Positions 14,821 through 22,724 of a stretch of 64,000 nucleotides of DNA are shown in pieces. Source of the DNA: Halomonas sp. I5-271120 (lineage in GTDB: Bacteria > Pseudomonadota > Gammaproteobacteria > Pseudomonadales > Halomonadaceae). Within the stretch, counting starts at the first letter, position 1. Each line of letters opens with the position of its first letter. The position numbers were made by a program, and so were the translations under genes. Where the stretch lies: contig NZ_CP130701.1 of NCBI RefSeq assembly GCF_030553075.1, positions 3,472,001 through 3,536,000 of the forward strand, read 5' to 3'. The notes beneath the pieces are model-generated. The model saw only the letters and a list, made by a program, of their open reading frames with translations. It was not told the DNA's origin and did not search any database.

Positions 14821-16644
14821 CTAGATCTTCAACTGTGATTCGGGATCATTGGCCAGGCCCTGCCAGACATCCTTGACCCGACAGTCTTCACACATTTCCA
14901 GGCGCGCCATGGCGTCACCGGCAAAGTAGGGGTGATCGGCGAGCTTGGACTTGATGCTGGCGATAGCACTGGCGCTGGCGAAAGGCTTGCCGCAACGAAT
15001 GCAGGGGAATGCGTCTTCCTGCTTGCGAATCTGGCGCTCTTCGCGTTTTGGCGCTGCCAGGAAGCCCGGCATCAGGCGGATCGCATCTTCCGGGCAGGTC
15101 TCTTCGCAGAGGCCGCACTGTACGCAGTCTGCCTCTCGGAAACTCAGCTCGGGTGAGGTGCGCCCTCCGGCGAGCGCCGGTGTTGGGCATACCGCGACAC
15201 AGCCCAAGCAGAGTGTGCAGGCATCGTTGTCTACGATCACATCACCGAAGGGCGCGCCCGATGGCATGGCATGACGCTCTCCACTGGGCTGCCCCGTGGT
15301 GGCGAGGTGGGTGAGCGTGGCATTGAGACGATCTCGCTTACCGGGCTCTCGCTTAACGGACTCTGGCTTACCGGACTCTCTGGCTCCAAGCTCGCTGGCC
15401 ATATCGAAGCTGGGCGAGTCCGCGCTGTCCGGAACGGCAAGCGCCGCCAGCGACGGCAGGGCGTCTCGGCTCTCGCTGTCGCCTGGTGCGACCAGGTTTA
15501 GCCGGCGAGTGTCATGGCCTAGCGCCTCGAGCAGGGTGGCGGCCTGGCGATACTGGTCGTCGATCAGTGTTTTCAGGCTTGGCGGCAGGGTCTCGGTCAG
15601 CTGAATGCGGACCTCGGCAGCCCCGGCGGCGAGGGCTGCCAGCCAGTGATCCTGTCCCGCTGCGCCGAGTTCCTCGAGGGGAACATCCAGTACATGACCG
15701 GCCGGTGCCGGCGACTCAGTCGAGAGGAAGCTGGCCTCGGCGAACCGCACCACCGGTGCCTGTCCACCGGCAGCGCGATACGCGTCCAGCAGGCGCTCGA
15801 CATAGGCTTGCTGGTCGACAGGGGGCGGCAGCCGATACTGGATGGCCCCGGTCGGGCAGGCGCTGGTGCAACTGCCGGCGCCATGACAGCGCATCGGATC
15901 GATTTCGATCCAGGATTCGATTCGTCCCGACTGGCGTGACAGGGCGTCTGCGGGGCAGACCTCAAGGCAACGGGTACAGCCTGTTTTGCCGCGGCCATCA
16001 TGAGCGCAGATGTCATGATCGATGTGAAAATAACGCGGCTTGGCAAATTCGCCGACCTGCTCAGGGAGGTCGTTGATGATCTGCCGACACTCTTCGGTGC
16101 CCCAGTGAGCGGCGCTGTAACCCGGTGGTGGCAGCTCCAGGGTGAGGGTTGGCGGCGTGCCCAGATCAAGCACCAGATCGAAGTGAGCGCGGCCAAGGCT
16201 CGCCTTGGCAAGATCGATCTCTCCATCATCGTGGGGCAGGGTGAGGGTGAATTTGCCGAGATAGCCGGCGAGGTGCCAGCTGTGGGCCTGATGCATCGAC
16301 AAGAATGCGGTGTCTTCTAGCAGTGTCTCGATGTTGACGCTGTCTTCGGCGACCTCTCCGCGACTTTCTCCCTCTTCGAGATTTTCTTCGTGGCCTACGG
16401 CGTTGGCGTCGGCCGAATGTGCGGTTACCAGTAGTGTGATCGAGGCGAGGCCACGATCCTTCAGTTCACGGGCAGCACGCCGGCCTGTTAGTTCGTCGGC
16501 AATGATCAATAAATGACCATCGCTTGAATAGGTAACGCTCTCAGGCGTGAGATTGGCGGGCCATGAAATACGGGAATGCGCGGTATCTCGGGCTGCCAGG
16601 TTCTGATCGGCATCCAGCAGGGTCAGGTCGATGCGCTGATTCAT
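14821..16644 (-). CDS. Large 4Fe-4S polyferredoxin of the formate dehydrogenase locus
   Basis: A 607-residue cytosolic iron-sulfur protein. The first third (to about 190) has no clusters and includes LLIIADELTGRRAARELKDRG. Ferredoxin motifs follow: CAHDGRGKTGCTRCLEVCP, CHGAGSCTSACPTGAIQY, CTLCLGCVAVCPTPAL and CVQCGLCEETCPEDAI. A final CIRCGKPF...CEDCR pair resembles a zinc or iron ribbon. Such proteins occur beside FDH3 operons and probably feed electrons during assembly or to another acceptor; the exact role is unknown. The linker near residue 430 holds a 5-residue triple repeat. It is the first gene of the operon reading towards fdh. Confidence 0.8.
   Translation of the reverse strand: MNQRIDLTLLDADQNLAARDTAHSRISWPANLTPESVTYSSDGHLLIIADELTGRRAARELKDRGLASITLLVTAHSADANAVGHEENLEEGESRGEVAEDSVNIETLLEDTAFLSMHQAHSWHLAGYLGKFTLTLPHDDGEIDLAKASLGRAHFDLVLDLGTPPTLTLELPPPGYSAAHWGTEECRQIINDLPEQVGEFAKPRYFHIDHDICAHDGRGKTGCTRCLEVCPADALSRQSGRIESWIEIDPMRCHGAGSCTSACPTGAIQYRLPPPVDQQAYVERLLDAYRAAGGQAPVVRFAEASFLSTESPAPAGHVLDVPLEELGAAGQDHWLAALAAGAAEVRIQLTETLPPSLKTLIDDQYRQAATLLEALGHDTRRLNLVAPGDSESRDALPSLAALAVPDSADSPSFDMASELGARESGKPESVKREPGKRDRLNATLTHLATTGQPSGERHAMPSGAPFGDVIVDNDACTLCLGCVAVCPTPALAGGRTSPELSFREADCVQCGLCEETCPEDAIRLMPGFLAAPKREERQIRKQEDAFPCIRCGKPFASASAIASIKSKLADHPYFAGDAMARLEMCEDCRVKDVWQGLANDPESQLKI
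15333..15377. repeat. 15-bp tandem repeat, three copies, inside the polyferredoxin gene
   Basis: Three 15-bp units (CTCGCTTACCGGGCT and two variants) encode SGKPE, SVKRE and PGKRD in the linker between ferredoxin modules. The frame is kept, and the segment is probably a flexible, slippage-prone linker. Confidence 0.9.
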
Positions 16645-16758
16645 GTAGCCTCAACGGTCAGGGGCAAATTTTTACTTAATTTTCGTCGGTCAACTCAGTC
16701 AGCGCCAATCCTCATTGGTCTAAACTTAGCGCTAATATAACTATCGAATTGATAGCAT

Positions 16759-17445
16759 TCACCTATTCTTTTGGGTTTGGTCTTTTTCTTTAAACGTCCG
16801 GTTCTCCTCGGCCCCTTGGCTGCTCTCGGGCTGGGTATCTAGCTGGGCGTCTCGTTTGGGTTGGTCGGAGTCAATCTCGTTTTTCACCCTATCGGCTTGA
16901 GTCTGGTCGTCTGAGAATGAAGCATCATCGGCCTCAGAAGTGTCCTCGAGCTTGGCTTCCGCCGCATCTGCCGATTCCTTGATGTCGCGTTCTGCTTGCT
17001 CCGGCTGCCGCTGGATGTCTTCCCCCTGATCATCAGGCTGACGCGTCCATTCTCGCAGACGGTCGGCAACTTCCTGCGAGAGGTTCTTGAGCTGACGATA
17101 ATCGTCATCGTAGTCGTTGAGCCCGTCTCGATGGTGATAGTGGTCTGCAGCAAACATGCGCTTTAGCGCACGGCGGCGGACCTCACGACTGACACCATTG
17201 GCCAGATAAGCGGTAAGGTCGCTGCCCGGGGGCAGGGTAGCCGGGTCGGGTAACTCCTCGACGGCCTCTTGAGATGGCGTTGCTTCGCTGTCCGCTGTCG
17301 GCCCACTGTCGGTGACGCTGTCATCTTGGATAGCGCCATCGTTGACAGAGCCTTCCTCGCCTGGTGTGAGAGCGCGTTCTGACGTCTGCTCGTCGGTTGG
17401 CTCAAGGCCACGCTTGCGCTGTGACCAGCGAGAAAATCGCGTCAT
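16759..17445 (-). CDS. DUF3306 domain protein
   Basis: A 228-residue, very acidic and Gln-rich cytosolic protein. The DUF3306 core is RFSRWSQRKRG at the start and, from about residue 65, LPDPATLPPGSDLTAYLANG, VSREVRRRALKRMFAADHYH and DGLNDYDDDY. The C-terminal 120 residues are low complexity (Asp/Gln/Ser/Lys). DUF3305 and DUF3306 genes accompany FDH3-type formate dehydrogenase clusters; their function is not known. ATG 17445 follows AGGAGA and overlaps the DUF3305 stop by 4 nt. Confidence 0.82.
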   Translation of the reverse strand: MTRFSRWSQRKRGLEPTDEQTSERALTPGEEGSVNDGAIQDDSVTDSGPTADSEATPSQEAVEELPDPATLPPGSDLTAYLANGVSREVRRRALKRMFAADHYHHRDGLNDYDDDYRQLKNLSQEVADRLREWTRQPDDQGEDIQRQPEQAERDIKESADAAEAKLEDTSEADDASFSDDQTQADRVKNEIDSDQPKRDAQLDTQPESSQGAEENRTFKEKDQTQKNR

Positions 17446-17888
17446 GTCTGGTTCTCCTGAGCACGTCCGGCGCCCTTGCGCTTTTTCTTGCGGCCTTCGA
17501 CAGGTGCTTCGCCATGATGCGCGAGATAGGCTTCCAGCCACAGCTGGATGGCGACCGGCATGGCCACCTCGAGCACCTGCTGCTCGCCATCCATCCAGCC
17601 GGCCGCCACCTCCTGACTGGCCGTCAGGGCGGTGGGTTCAGGGGTTTGCCCCGAGAACCCGGCACGAACGAACAGTCGCGGGCTAGGCGAGCCCAGGTTG
17701 AATCGGTAGGCCGCGCGTTCGGTCATGTAGAGTTGCAGCGCCAGAACATGAGGGCCGGTATCGCCCGGTGCGAGGTCATGGATATGCCACTGGGTCGCGG
17801 TGAACCCTTTGATGCGCTTTTGTTCGGGAACAAGGCTGAAGCTTAGGTGCTTGCGACTGATGGGGCCGGTCGTGTCAGGGGAGCTCAT
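17442..17888 (-). CDS. DUF3305 domain protein
   Basis: A 148-residue cytosolic protein matching DUF3305: WHIHDLAPGDTGPHVLALQL, AAYRFNLGSPSPRLFV, and AMPVAIQLWLEAYLAHHGE near the end, followed by a basic tail (GRKKKRKGAGRAQ). It is the promoter-proximal gene of the minus-strand DUF3305-DUF3306 pair. The start is uncertain: ATG 17888 has no clear ribosome site, and GTG 17903 is an alternative. Function unknown; association with formate dehydrogenase maturation is inferred from location. Confidence 0.78.
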   Translation of the reverse strand: MSSPDTTGPISRKHLSFSLVPEQKRIKGFTATQWHIHDLAPGDTGPHVLALQLYMTERAAYRFNLGSPSPRLFVRAGFSGQTPEPTALTASQEVAAGWMDGEQQVLEVAMPVAIQLWLEAYLAHHGEAPVEGRKKKRKGAGRAQENQT

Positions 17889-18119
17889 GGCGTGGCGACT
17901 CACTTCAGGACTTCTTGGAAACGTATGTGGGAAATTATCAAGGCGCAGTGCCTATGCAGGGGCGCCTTATCTCAGGTCGCCAAAGGCGGCGGTCAGATAA
18001 AGACAGTAGGCGCCTCGAATGCAATGATGGTCAATATGGTGCAGTTAACGCTGGATTGAATCGTTATTCGCGCGGTGTTGCTCGACCGGTTTGCCGCGCT
18101 TGTCGCCAAGGAGCGATGC

Positions 18120-18965
18120 ATGTGTTCGTTACGTCTTAGTCACGCCCGCCTGCCGGCGACACTAGAAATAGACATCCATGACGAGTTTGGTGACGTGCGT
18201 CGGCAGGCCATCTCTGCCGAGCGCGCGCTGACTGTCTATCTGAACAAGCGGGAAATCGTCACCCTGATGACGCTGGGCGCCGACCCAGAGGCCCTGGTAG
18301 TGGGCTATCTTCGCAATCAGGGGTTGGTGCCGGCGCGCGACGATCTGGAAGCGGTTCATGTCGATTGGGACGTCGAGGCAGCGGTAGTGGTCAGTCGTCG
18401 GGCGCCTGACGACCTGGAAGAACGCCTCGGCCAGCGCACCGTGACGACCGGCTGCGGCCAGGGCACCGTCTTCGGCCGCCTGCTCGATGCCGTCGGCATT
18501 GAGCCTGTACCAAGCACTTCTCTAGCACAGTCCACGCTCTATGCATTGCTCGAGAATCTCGGCGCTTACAACGAAACCTACAAGAGTGCCGGCGCGGTGC
18601 ACGGCTGTGCGCTTTGCCGTCAGGACGAGGTACTGGATTTCGTCGAGGACGTGGGGCGTCACAATGCCGTTGATACCTTGGCCGGTCGGCAATGGCTCGA
18701 CGAGGACAGCGCGGCCATGTCCGCCGACATCTTCTATACCACGGGTCGACTGACCTCTGAGATGGTTCTCAAGGTTGCGCAGATGCGTATCGGCATTCTG
18801 GTCTCGCGCTCTGGTGTGACCCAGAAGGGCGTTGAGCTGGCTGAGCGTTTCGGGGTGATGTTGATCGCGCGTGCCAAAGGCCGGCATTTCCAGGCCGTCC
18901 ACTCGGAGCAGCGTCTGGTCTACGATGCGATTCCGGCACGACGTGCGGGAGACCGTGGTCTCTAA
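18120..18965 (+). CDS. fdhD: Formate dehydrogenase accessory sulfurtransferase FdhD
   Basis: A 281-residue FdhD, which transfers sulfur from IscS to the molybdenum cofactor so that formate dehydrogenase is active. The catalytic pair is in HGCALC (CxxC). FVEDVGRHNAVDTLAGR, TTGRLTSEMVLKVAQM and ILVSRSGVTQKGVELAE are all diagnostic. ATG 18120 is chosen because AAGGAG lies 6 bp upstream; the frame is open from 18075. The gene is divergent from the DUF3305 operon with about 230 bp between, where promoters for both must lie. Confidence 0.94.
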   Translation: MCSLRLSHARLPATLEIDIHDEFGDVRRQAISAERALTVYLNKREIVTLMTLGADPEALVVGYLRNQGLVPARDDLEAVHVDWDVEAAVVVSRRAPDDLEERLGQRTVTTGCGQGTVFGRLLDAVGIEPVPSTSLAQSTLYALLENLGAYNETYKSAGAVHGCALCRQDEVLDFVEDVGRHNAVDTLAGRQWLDEDSAAMSADIFYTTGRLTSEMVLKVAQMRIGILVSRSGVTQKGVELAERFGVMLIARAKGRHFQAVHSEQRLVYDAIPARRAGDRGL

Positions 18966-19170
18966 CTTCTCTTTCTGATTGTCCTTGCTTAATGAGCGTT
19001 CAATATAACTGACGCCTGCATTGCGCCTCCGGTTGGGTCTTGGTGCGCAGACTCCATACTCAGCACGCCATTTCATGGACCTTTGGGCCGCCATTTTCCT
19101 GCTTGCGTTCGCGAAGGTCGACTTGCGGCCGGCGAAAACGTCAATTACCTTGCACATGCAGAGGGTTTGT

Positions 19171-19197
19171 TGTCGATAAAAATATAAAGCATCGACA
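19171..19197. promoter_or_regulatory. Inverted repeat upstream of the permease
   Basis: TGTCGAT and ATCGACA are separated by 13 AT-rich bases, about 55 bp before the permease start. It could be an operator or part of a promoter. The 285-bp gap between fdhD and the permease holds no convincing gene. Confidence 0.35.
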
Positions 19198-19250
19198 TTA
19201 ATATCCTGAGCCAATCGCAAATAACAAGGCACAAGCAGCGAGGTATCGTG

Positions 19251-20690
19251 ATGACGGCAAGTACACTGGGTGGAGAAGGCTTCAGCCGCGTGCTGGCACG
19301 CAAGGACGTGCTGGCACTCGCCTTCGGGGCCATGATTGGTTGGGGTTGGGTTGTCTTGACCGGCAACTGGATTCAGTCCGCTGGAAGCCTGGGAGCGATC
19401 ACAGCCTTCATCTTTGGCGGTTTCGCTATCGTGCTTGTGGGGTTGACCTATGCGGAGCTGGCCTCGGCGATGCCGCAGGTCGGTGGCGAGCACGTCTATA
19501 GCTATCGTGCTCTGGGGCATTTCGCCTCTTTTCTGTGTACCTGGGCCATTACGCTCGGCTATGTCAGCGTGGTTGCCTTCGAGGCGGTGGCGTTGCCCAC
19601 AGTCGTCGAGCAGCTCTTCCCTGGCTATGCCGTGGGCGACCTATGGACGATTGCCGGCTGGGACGTCAAGGCGACCTGGGTAGTCGTTGGCGTTGCCGGT
19701 TCGGTAGTGATGATGGCCGTCAACTACTTTGGCGTGCGCACCGCAGCTCTGGTGCAGAAAGTGGTCACGGTGCTGATTCTGGCCGTAGGTGTAATGTTCA
19801 TTACCGGAGCCCTTTTCGAGGGCAATACTGCCACCATGGACCCGCTGTTCAGTGTCGAAGAGGGGGTGATGGGCGGCATCATGATGGTGTTGATCATGGT
19901 GCCCTTCATGTTCGTGGGCTTCGATGTCATCCCCCAGGCGGCTGAAGAAATCAACCTGCCGTTTCGTGAAATAGGTCGCGTGCTGATGATCTCGGTCATT
20001 CTAGCCGTGTTCTGGTACGCCCTGATTATTCTTGGCACTTCCTTGATGCTGGATGGCGAAGCGCTCGGTAGCAGTTCACTGGCGGTACCCGATGCCATGC
20101 AGGCTGTCTTTCAGGCGCCTTGGGCGGGCAACCTGATGGTCTTGGCCGGTATCGCCGGTATCATTACCAGCTGGAACGCCTTCTATGTCGGTGGCTCCCG
20201 CGCGATTTATGCACTGGCACATTCCGGCATGCTGCCAGCTTTCCTCGCTAAGCTGCATCCGCGCTACAAGACGCCGACCAACGCCATCTTGCTGATGGGC
20301 CTCTTGTCCTGCCTGGCACCGTTCCTGGGTCGCCAGGCACTTGTGTGGCTGGTCGTCGCGGGTGGTTTGGGTATCGTCATCGCCTACCTCTTTGTGGCGC
20401 TGTCTTTCCTGGTGCTGCGCCAGCGCGAGCCGGAGATGGAGCGTCCGTTCAAGGTCAAGCATGGCAAGCTGGTGGGCATCGTGGCCGTGGTGCTTTCGCT
20501 GGGCATGACCGCCCTGTACATGCCGGGCAGCCCCTCGGCACTGTCAGCCCTCGAATGGGCGCTGTTTGCGGGATGGATGCTGATCGGGCTGGCGCTCTAC
20601 GTCTGGTCTCGCCTCAAGTACGGTACGGCGTATAGCGACAAGATGATGCAACGCGAGCTGTCCGGCGGGGATCCCTACCCGGGACATTGA
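19251..20690 (+). CDS. APC-superfamily amino-acid permease
   Basis: A 479-residue inner-membrane transporter with about twelve hydrophobic segments. The first helix carries the APC substrate motif ALAFGAMIGWGWVVLTG. Later are LTYAELASAMPQVGGEHVYS, FVGFDVIPQAAEEINLP and SRAIYALAHSGMLPAFLAKL, all standard for basic-amino-acid/polyamine-type permeases. The substrate is not evident. ATG 19251 follows GAGG at 7 bp; GTG 19248 is the alternative. It is followed by a very strong bidirectional terminator and a convergent XRE-cupin regulator that may control it. Confidence 0.85.
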   Translation: MTASTLGGEGFSRVLARKDVLALAFGAMIGWGWVVLTGNWIQSAGSLGAITAFIFGGFAIVLVGLTYAELASAMPQVGGEHVYSYRALGHFASFLCTWAITLGYVSVVAFEAVALPTVVEQLFPGYAVGDLWTIAGWDVKATWVVVGVAGSVVMMAVNYFGVRTAALVQKVVTVLILAVGVMFITGALFEGNTATMDPLFSVEEGVMGGIMMVLIMVPFMFVGFDVIPQAAEEINLPFREIGRVLMISVILAVFWYALIILGTSLMLDGEALGSSSLAVPDAMQAVFQAPWAGNLMVLAGIAGIITSWNAFYVGGSRAIYALAHSGMLPAFLAKLHPRYKTPTNAILLMGLLSCLAPFLGRQALVWLVVAGGLGIVIAYLFVALSFLVLRQREPEMERPFKVKHGKLVGIVAVVLSLGMTALYMPGSPSALSALEWALFAGWMLIGLALYVWSRLKYGTAYSDKMMQRELSGGDPYPGH

Positions 20691-20715
20691 ACGTTCCTGG
20701 CACTCTGAGCACAGT

Positions 20716-20750
20716 AAAACGCCCCGGCGCATGATGCGCCGGGGCGTTTT
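20716..20750. terminator. Bidirectional terminator between permease and regulator
   Basis: A 17-bp perfect stem flanked by AAAA and TTTT (AAAACGCCCCGGCGCAT, one G, then its complement). It serves the permease on the plus strand and the regulator on the minus strand. Confidence 0.92.
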
Positions 20751-20823
20751 GTTTGTGCAGGTGTCGTGACTTGTACCGTATGGCGCTCGATGTGAACCGG
20801 AAGTGTACCGGAAGAGCGATGGC

Positions 20824-21456
20824 TCAGCTGGTTTGGCCGCGGGTACACACAGACAAGACAACCGCGTCCTCGTCGCTGATGGACACCAGGGCATGTCCCA
20901 TGTCGCTGTCGAAATAGATGCTGTCACCGCGCTCCAGGCGTAGCGGCTCGTAGAACTCGGTGTAGAGCAGGATCGCGCCTTCCAGCACGATCAGAAACTC
21001 TTCGCCGTCATGGCGCACCCATTCGCTGAACTCACTGAAGCTCCGGGCCCGCACGATGGTCTTGAAGGGCGTCATGTGCTTCTGGGCCAGCTGCCAGGAC
21101 AGTAGCTCGTGCTCGTAGGTGGGGGTCGGATGTTGTTGCCCCTCACCGGCGCGTGTCAGGTCGCGACGTCCCATGGTGCGGCTCTGTGGCTTGGGCTGCT
21201 TGAGCAGCTGGGGCAGGTCGATGTCGAGCCCATTGATCAGCTTCTGCACGGCGGTGAAGGTCGGTGAGATGTGATCGTTTTCAATCTTGGACAGGGTCGA
21301 GCGAGCCAGGCCGGTCCGCTTGCTGACGTCTTCCAGGGTCCAGTGGTTGGACAGCCGGATCTCCTTGAGGCGCTCCCCGAGCTGTAGCGGCTCGACGAAC
21401 GCCTTGCGGCCAGCGGCAATCTGGAGGGCGGCGGTTTGATCGTTGTTGGCGCTCAT
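20824..21456 (-). CDS. XRE-family regulator with cupin domain
   Basis: A 210-residue transcription factor. The helix-turn-helix is at about residues 27-82 (LGERLKEIRLSNHWTLEDVS, TGLARSTLSKIENDHISPT). The C-terminal cupin holds FSEFSEWVRHDGEEFLIVLE and LERGDSIYFDSDMGHALVS. This layout is shared by PuuR-type regulators, which bind small amines or amino acids. The 17-bp palindrome at 21471-21487, just upstream of its own start, is a likely autoregulatory site. The target may include the convergent permease, but no copy of the palindrome was seen before that gene. Confidence 0.87.
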   Translation of the reverse strand: MSANNDQTAALQIAAGRKAFVEPLQLGERLKEIRLSNHWTLEDVSKRTGLARSTLSKIENDHISPTFTAVQKLINGLDIDLPQLLKQPKPQSRTMGRRDLTRAGEGQQHPTPTYEHELLSWQLAQKHMTPFKTIVRARSFSEFSEWVRHDGEEFLIVLEGAILLYTEFYEPLRLERGDSIYFDSDMGHALVSISDEDAVVLSVCTRGQTS

Positions 21457-21470
21457 CGGCTTTTCACTAT

Positions 21471-21487
21471 CGGAAACTTAGTTTCCG
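21471..21487. promoter_or_regulatory. Candidate operator of the XRE-cupin regulator
   Basis: CGGAAACTTAGTTTCCG is a palindrome (7-bp arms, 3-bp centre) 14 bp before the regulator's start codon. Position suggests autoregulation. The rest of the gap to 21682 shows no gene. Confidence 0.6.
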
Positions 21488-21682
21488 CTAGGCTATCACA
21501 TCGTGCGGTATTCAGGATGGGGGAATGGAAGGGGGCTATCTCACTGGATAGGCCTCGGATGCGCCATGCTTCAAGGCCACTATCGCGAATCGCGGAGGCG
21601 TGGGCTGAGTTCGATATTTCCTGAGGGAAGGAAACGAGCACCGTCCATGTACCTTAAGAAGCTGGACCGCCCTCGTGTTGGC

Positions 21683-22618
21683 TCAGGCCTTGAAGGGTAG
21701 GCCCAGCAGCGCGCTGACGTGAGCCTCGGCACAGTGGCCCAGGGCATCGATGTCATAGCCGCCTTCGAGAACGGAAACCAGGCGGTTGTCGGCATAGAGG
21801 GCGGCGATCTCCATGGCCAGGTGCGTCACCCAATGGAAATCGGCTGCCTCGAGACACAGATCGGCCATGGGGTCGCTTCGGTGCGCATCAAAACCGGCGG
21901 ATACCAGCACCATATCCGGCTTGAAGGCATGCAGGGCGGGCAGCCAATCGTCTTCCACTGCGCGCCTGAAAGCCGGGCCGTCTGTGCCTGGCGGCAGCGG
22001 TGTGTCGATGATGTTGTGCCACTGACTGCGCAGATAGCGCCACGGATAGAAGGGATACTGAAAGCTCGAGCAGACCAGCACGTTAGGGTGGTCCTTGAAG
22101 ATGTCCACGGTGCCGTTGCACTGGTGCACGTCGAAGTCGAGGATGGCGACCCGCTCGGCCCCATACCTGGCGATGGCATGGGCGGCGCCCACCGCGATGT
22201 TGTTGATAAAGCAGAATCCCATCGCATCGGTGGCTTCAGCGTGGTGGCCAGGTGGGCGCACGGCGCAGAAGACATTGTCGGCCTGGCTCCGGTAGACCTG
22301 GTCCACCCCGCGCACTACGGCTCCGGCAGCCACACGGGCGGCGTCCATGCTCGCCGGATTCATCAGGGTATCGCCATCGAGCAGGGTGATGCCCTCTTCG
22401 GGTACACAGCGCTCGAGCGATGACAGATGGCGCTGAGGATGTACACGCTCGAGCTGTTCGGCGGTGGCGGGTTTCGCTTCTGACTGCATGGTCTGTTGCA
22501 GCACACCGCTCAAGGCAAGCCGGGCGCGAATGGCATCGAGGCGCAGCGGGCTCTCGGGATGATCGGGCCCCATAAAGTGATCATGGCAACGGGGATGGGT
22601 GATATATGAGGTGATCAT
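21683..22618 (-). CDS. Histone-deacetylase-family (AcuC/class II) amidohydrolase
   Basis: A 311-residue zinc deacetylase-like enzyme. It keeps the HDAC active-site residues: RPPGHHAEATDAMGFCFINN (His-His pair), ILDFDVHQCNGT (zinc Asp and His), LVSAGFDAHRSDP (zinc Asp) and LEGGYD (catalytic Tyr). Members act on acetyl-lysine, acetylpolyamines or acetoin-related substrates. ATG 22618 has GGAG 6 bp upstream; the frame is open to 22669. The gene is divergent from a Pat-type protein acetyltransferase, so protein deacetylation is a reasonable guess, not established. Confidence 0.88.
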   Translation of the reverse strand: MITSYITHPRCHDHFMGPDHPESPLRLDAIRARLALSGVLQQTMQSEAKPATAEQLERVHPQRHLSSLERCVPEEGITLLDGDTLMNPASMDAARVAAGAVVRGVDQVYRSQADNVFCAVRPPGHHAEATDAMGFCFINNIAVGAAHAIARYGAERVAILDFDVHQCNGTVDIFKDHPNVLVCSSFQYPFYPWRYLRSQWHNIIDTPLPPGTDGPAFRRAVEDDWLPALHAFKPDMVLVSAGFDAHRSDPMADLCLEAADFHWVTHLAMEIAALYADNRLVSVLEGGYDIDALGHCAEAHVSALLGLPFKA

Positions 22619-22668
22619 CGACGGCTCCGCGGTTATTGATGCGACCTTAATCGCCTTGCTTCCTTGCA

Positions 22669-22679
22669 TGACAGTGTCA
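22669..22679. promoter_or_regulatory. Short palindrome in the deacetylase/acetyltransferase promoter gap
   Basis: TGACAGTGTCA (5-bp arms, 1-bp centre) lies in the roughly 105-bp gap between the two divergent starts. It could be a shared operator; a chance match is also possible at this length. Confidence 0.3.
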
Positions 22680-22724
22680 ATAAGTCGTACACAAGGAGGC
22701 TACACCCACGCGGGAGGACAGGTC

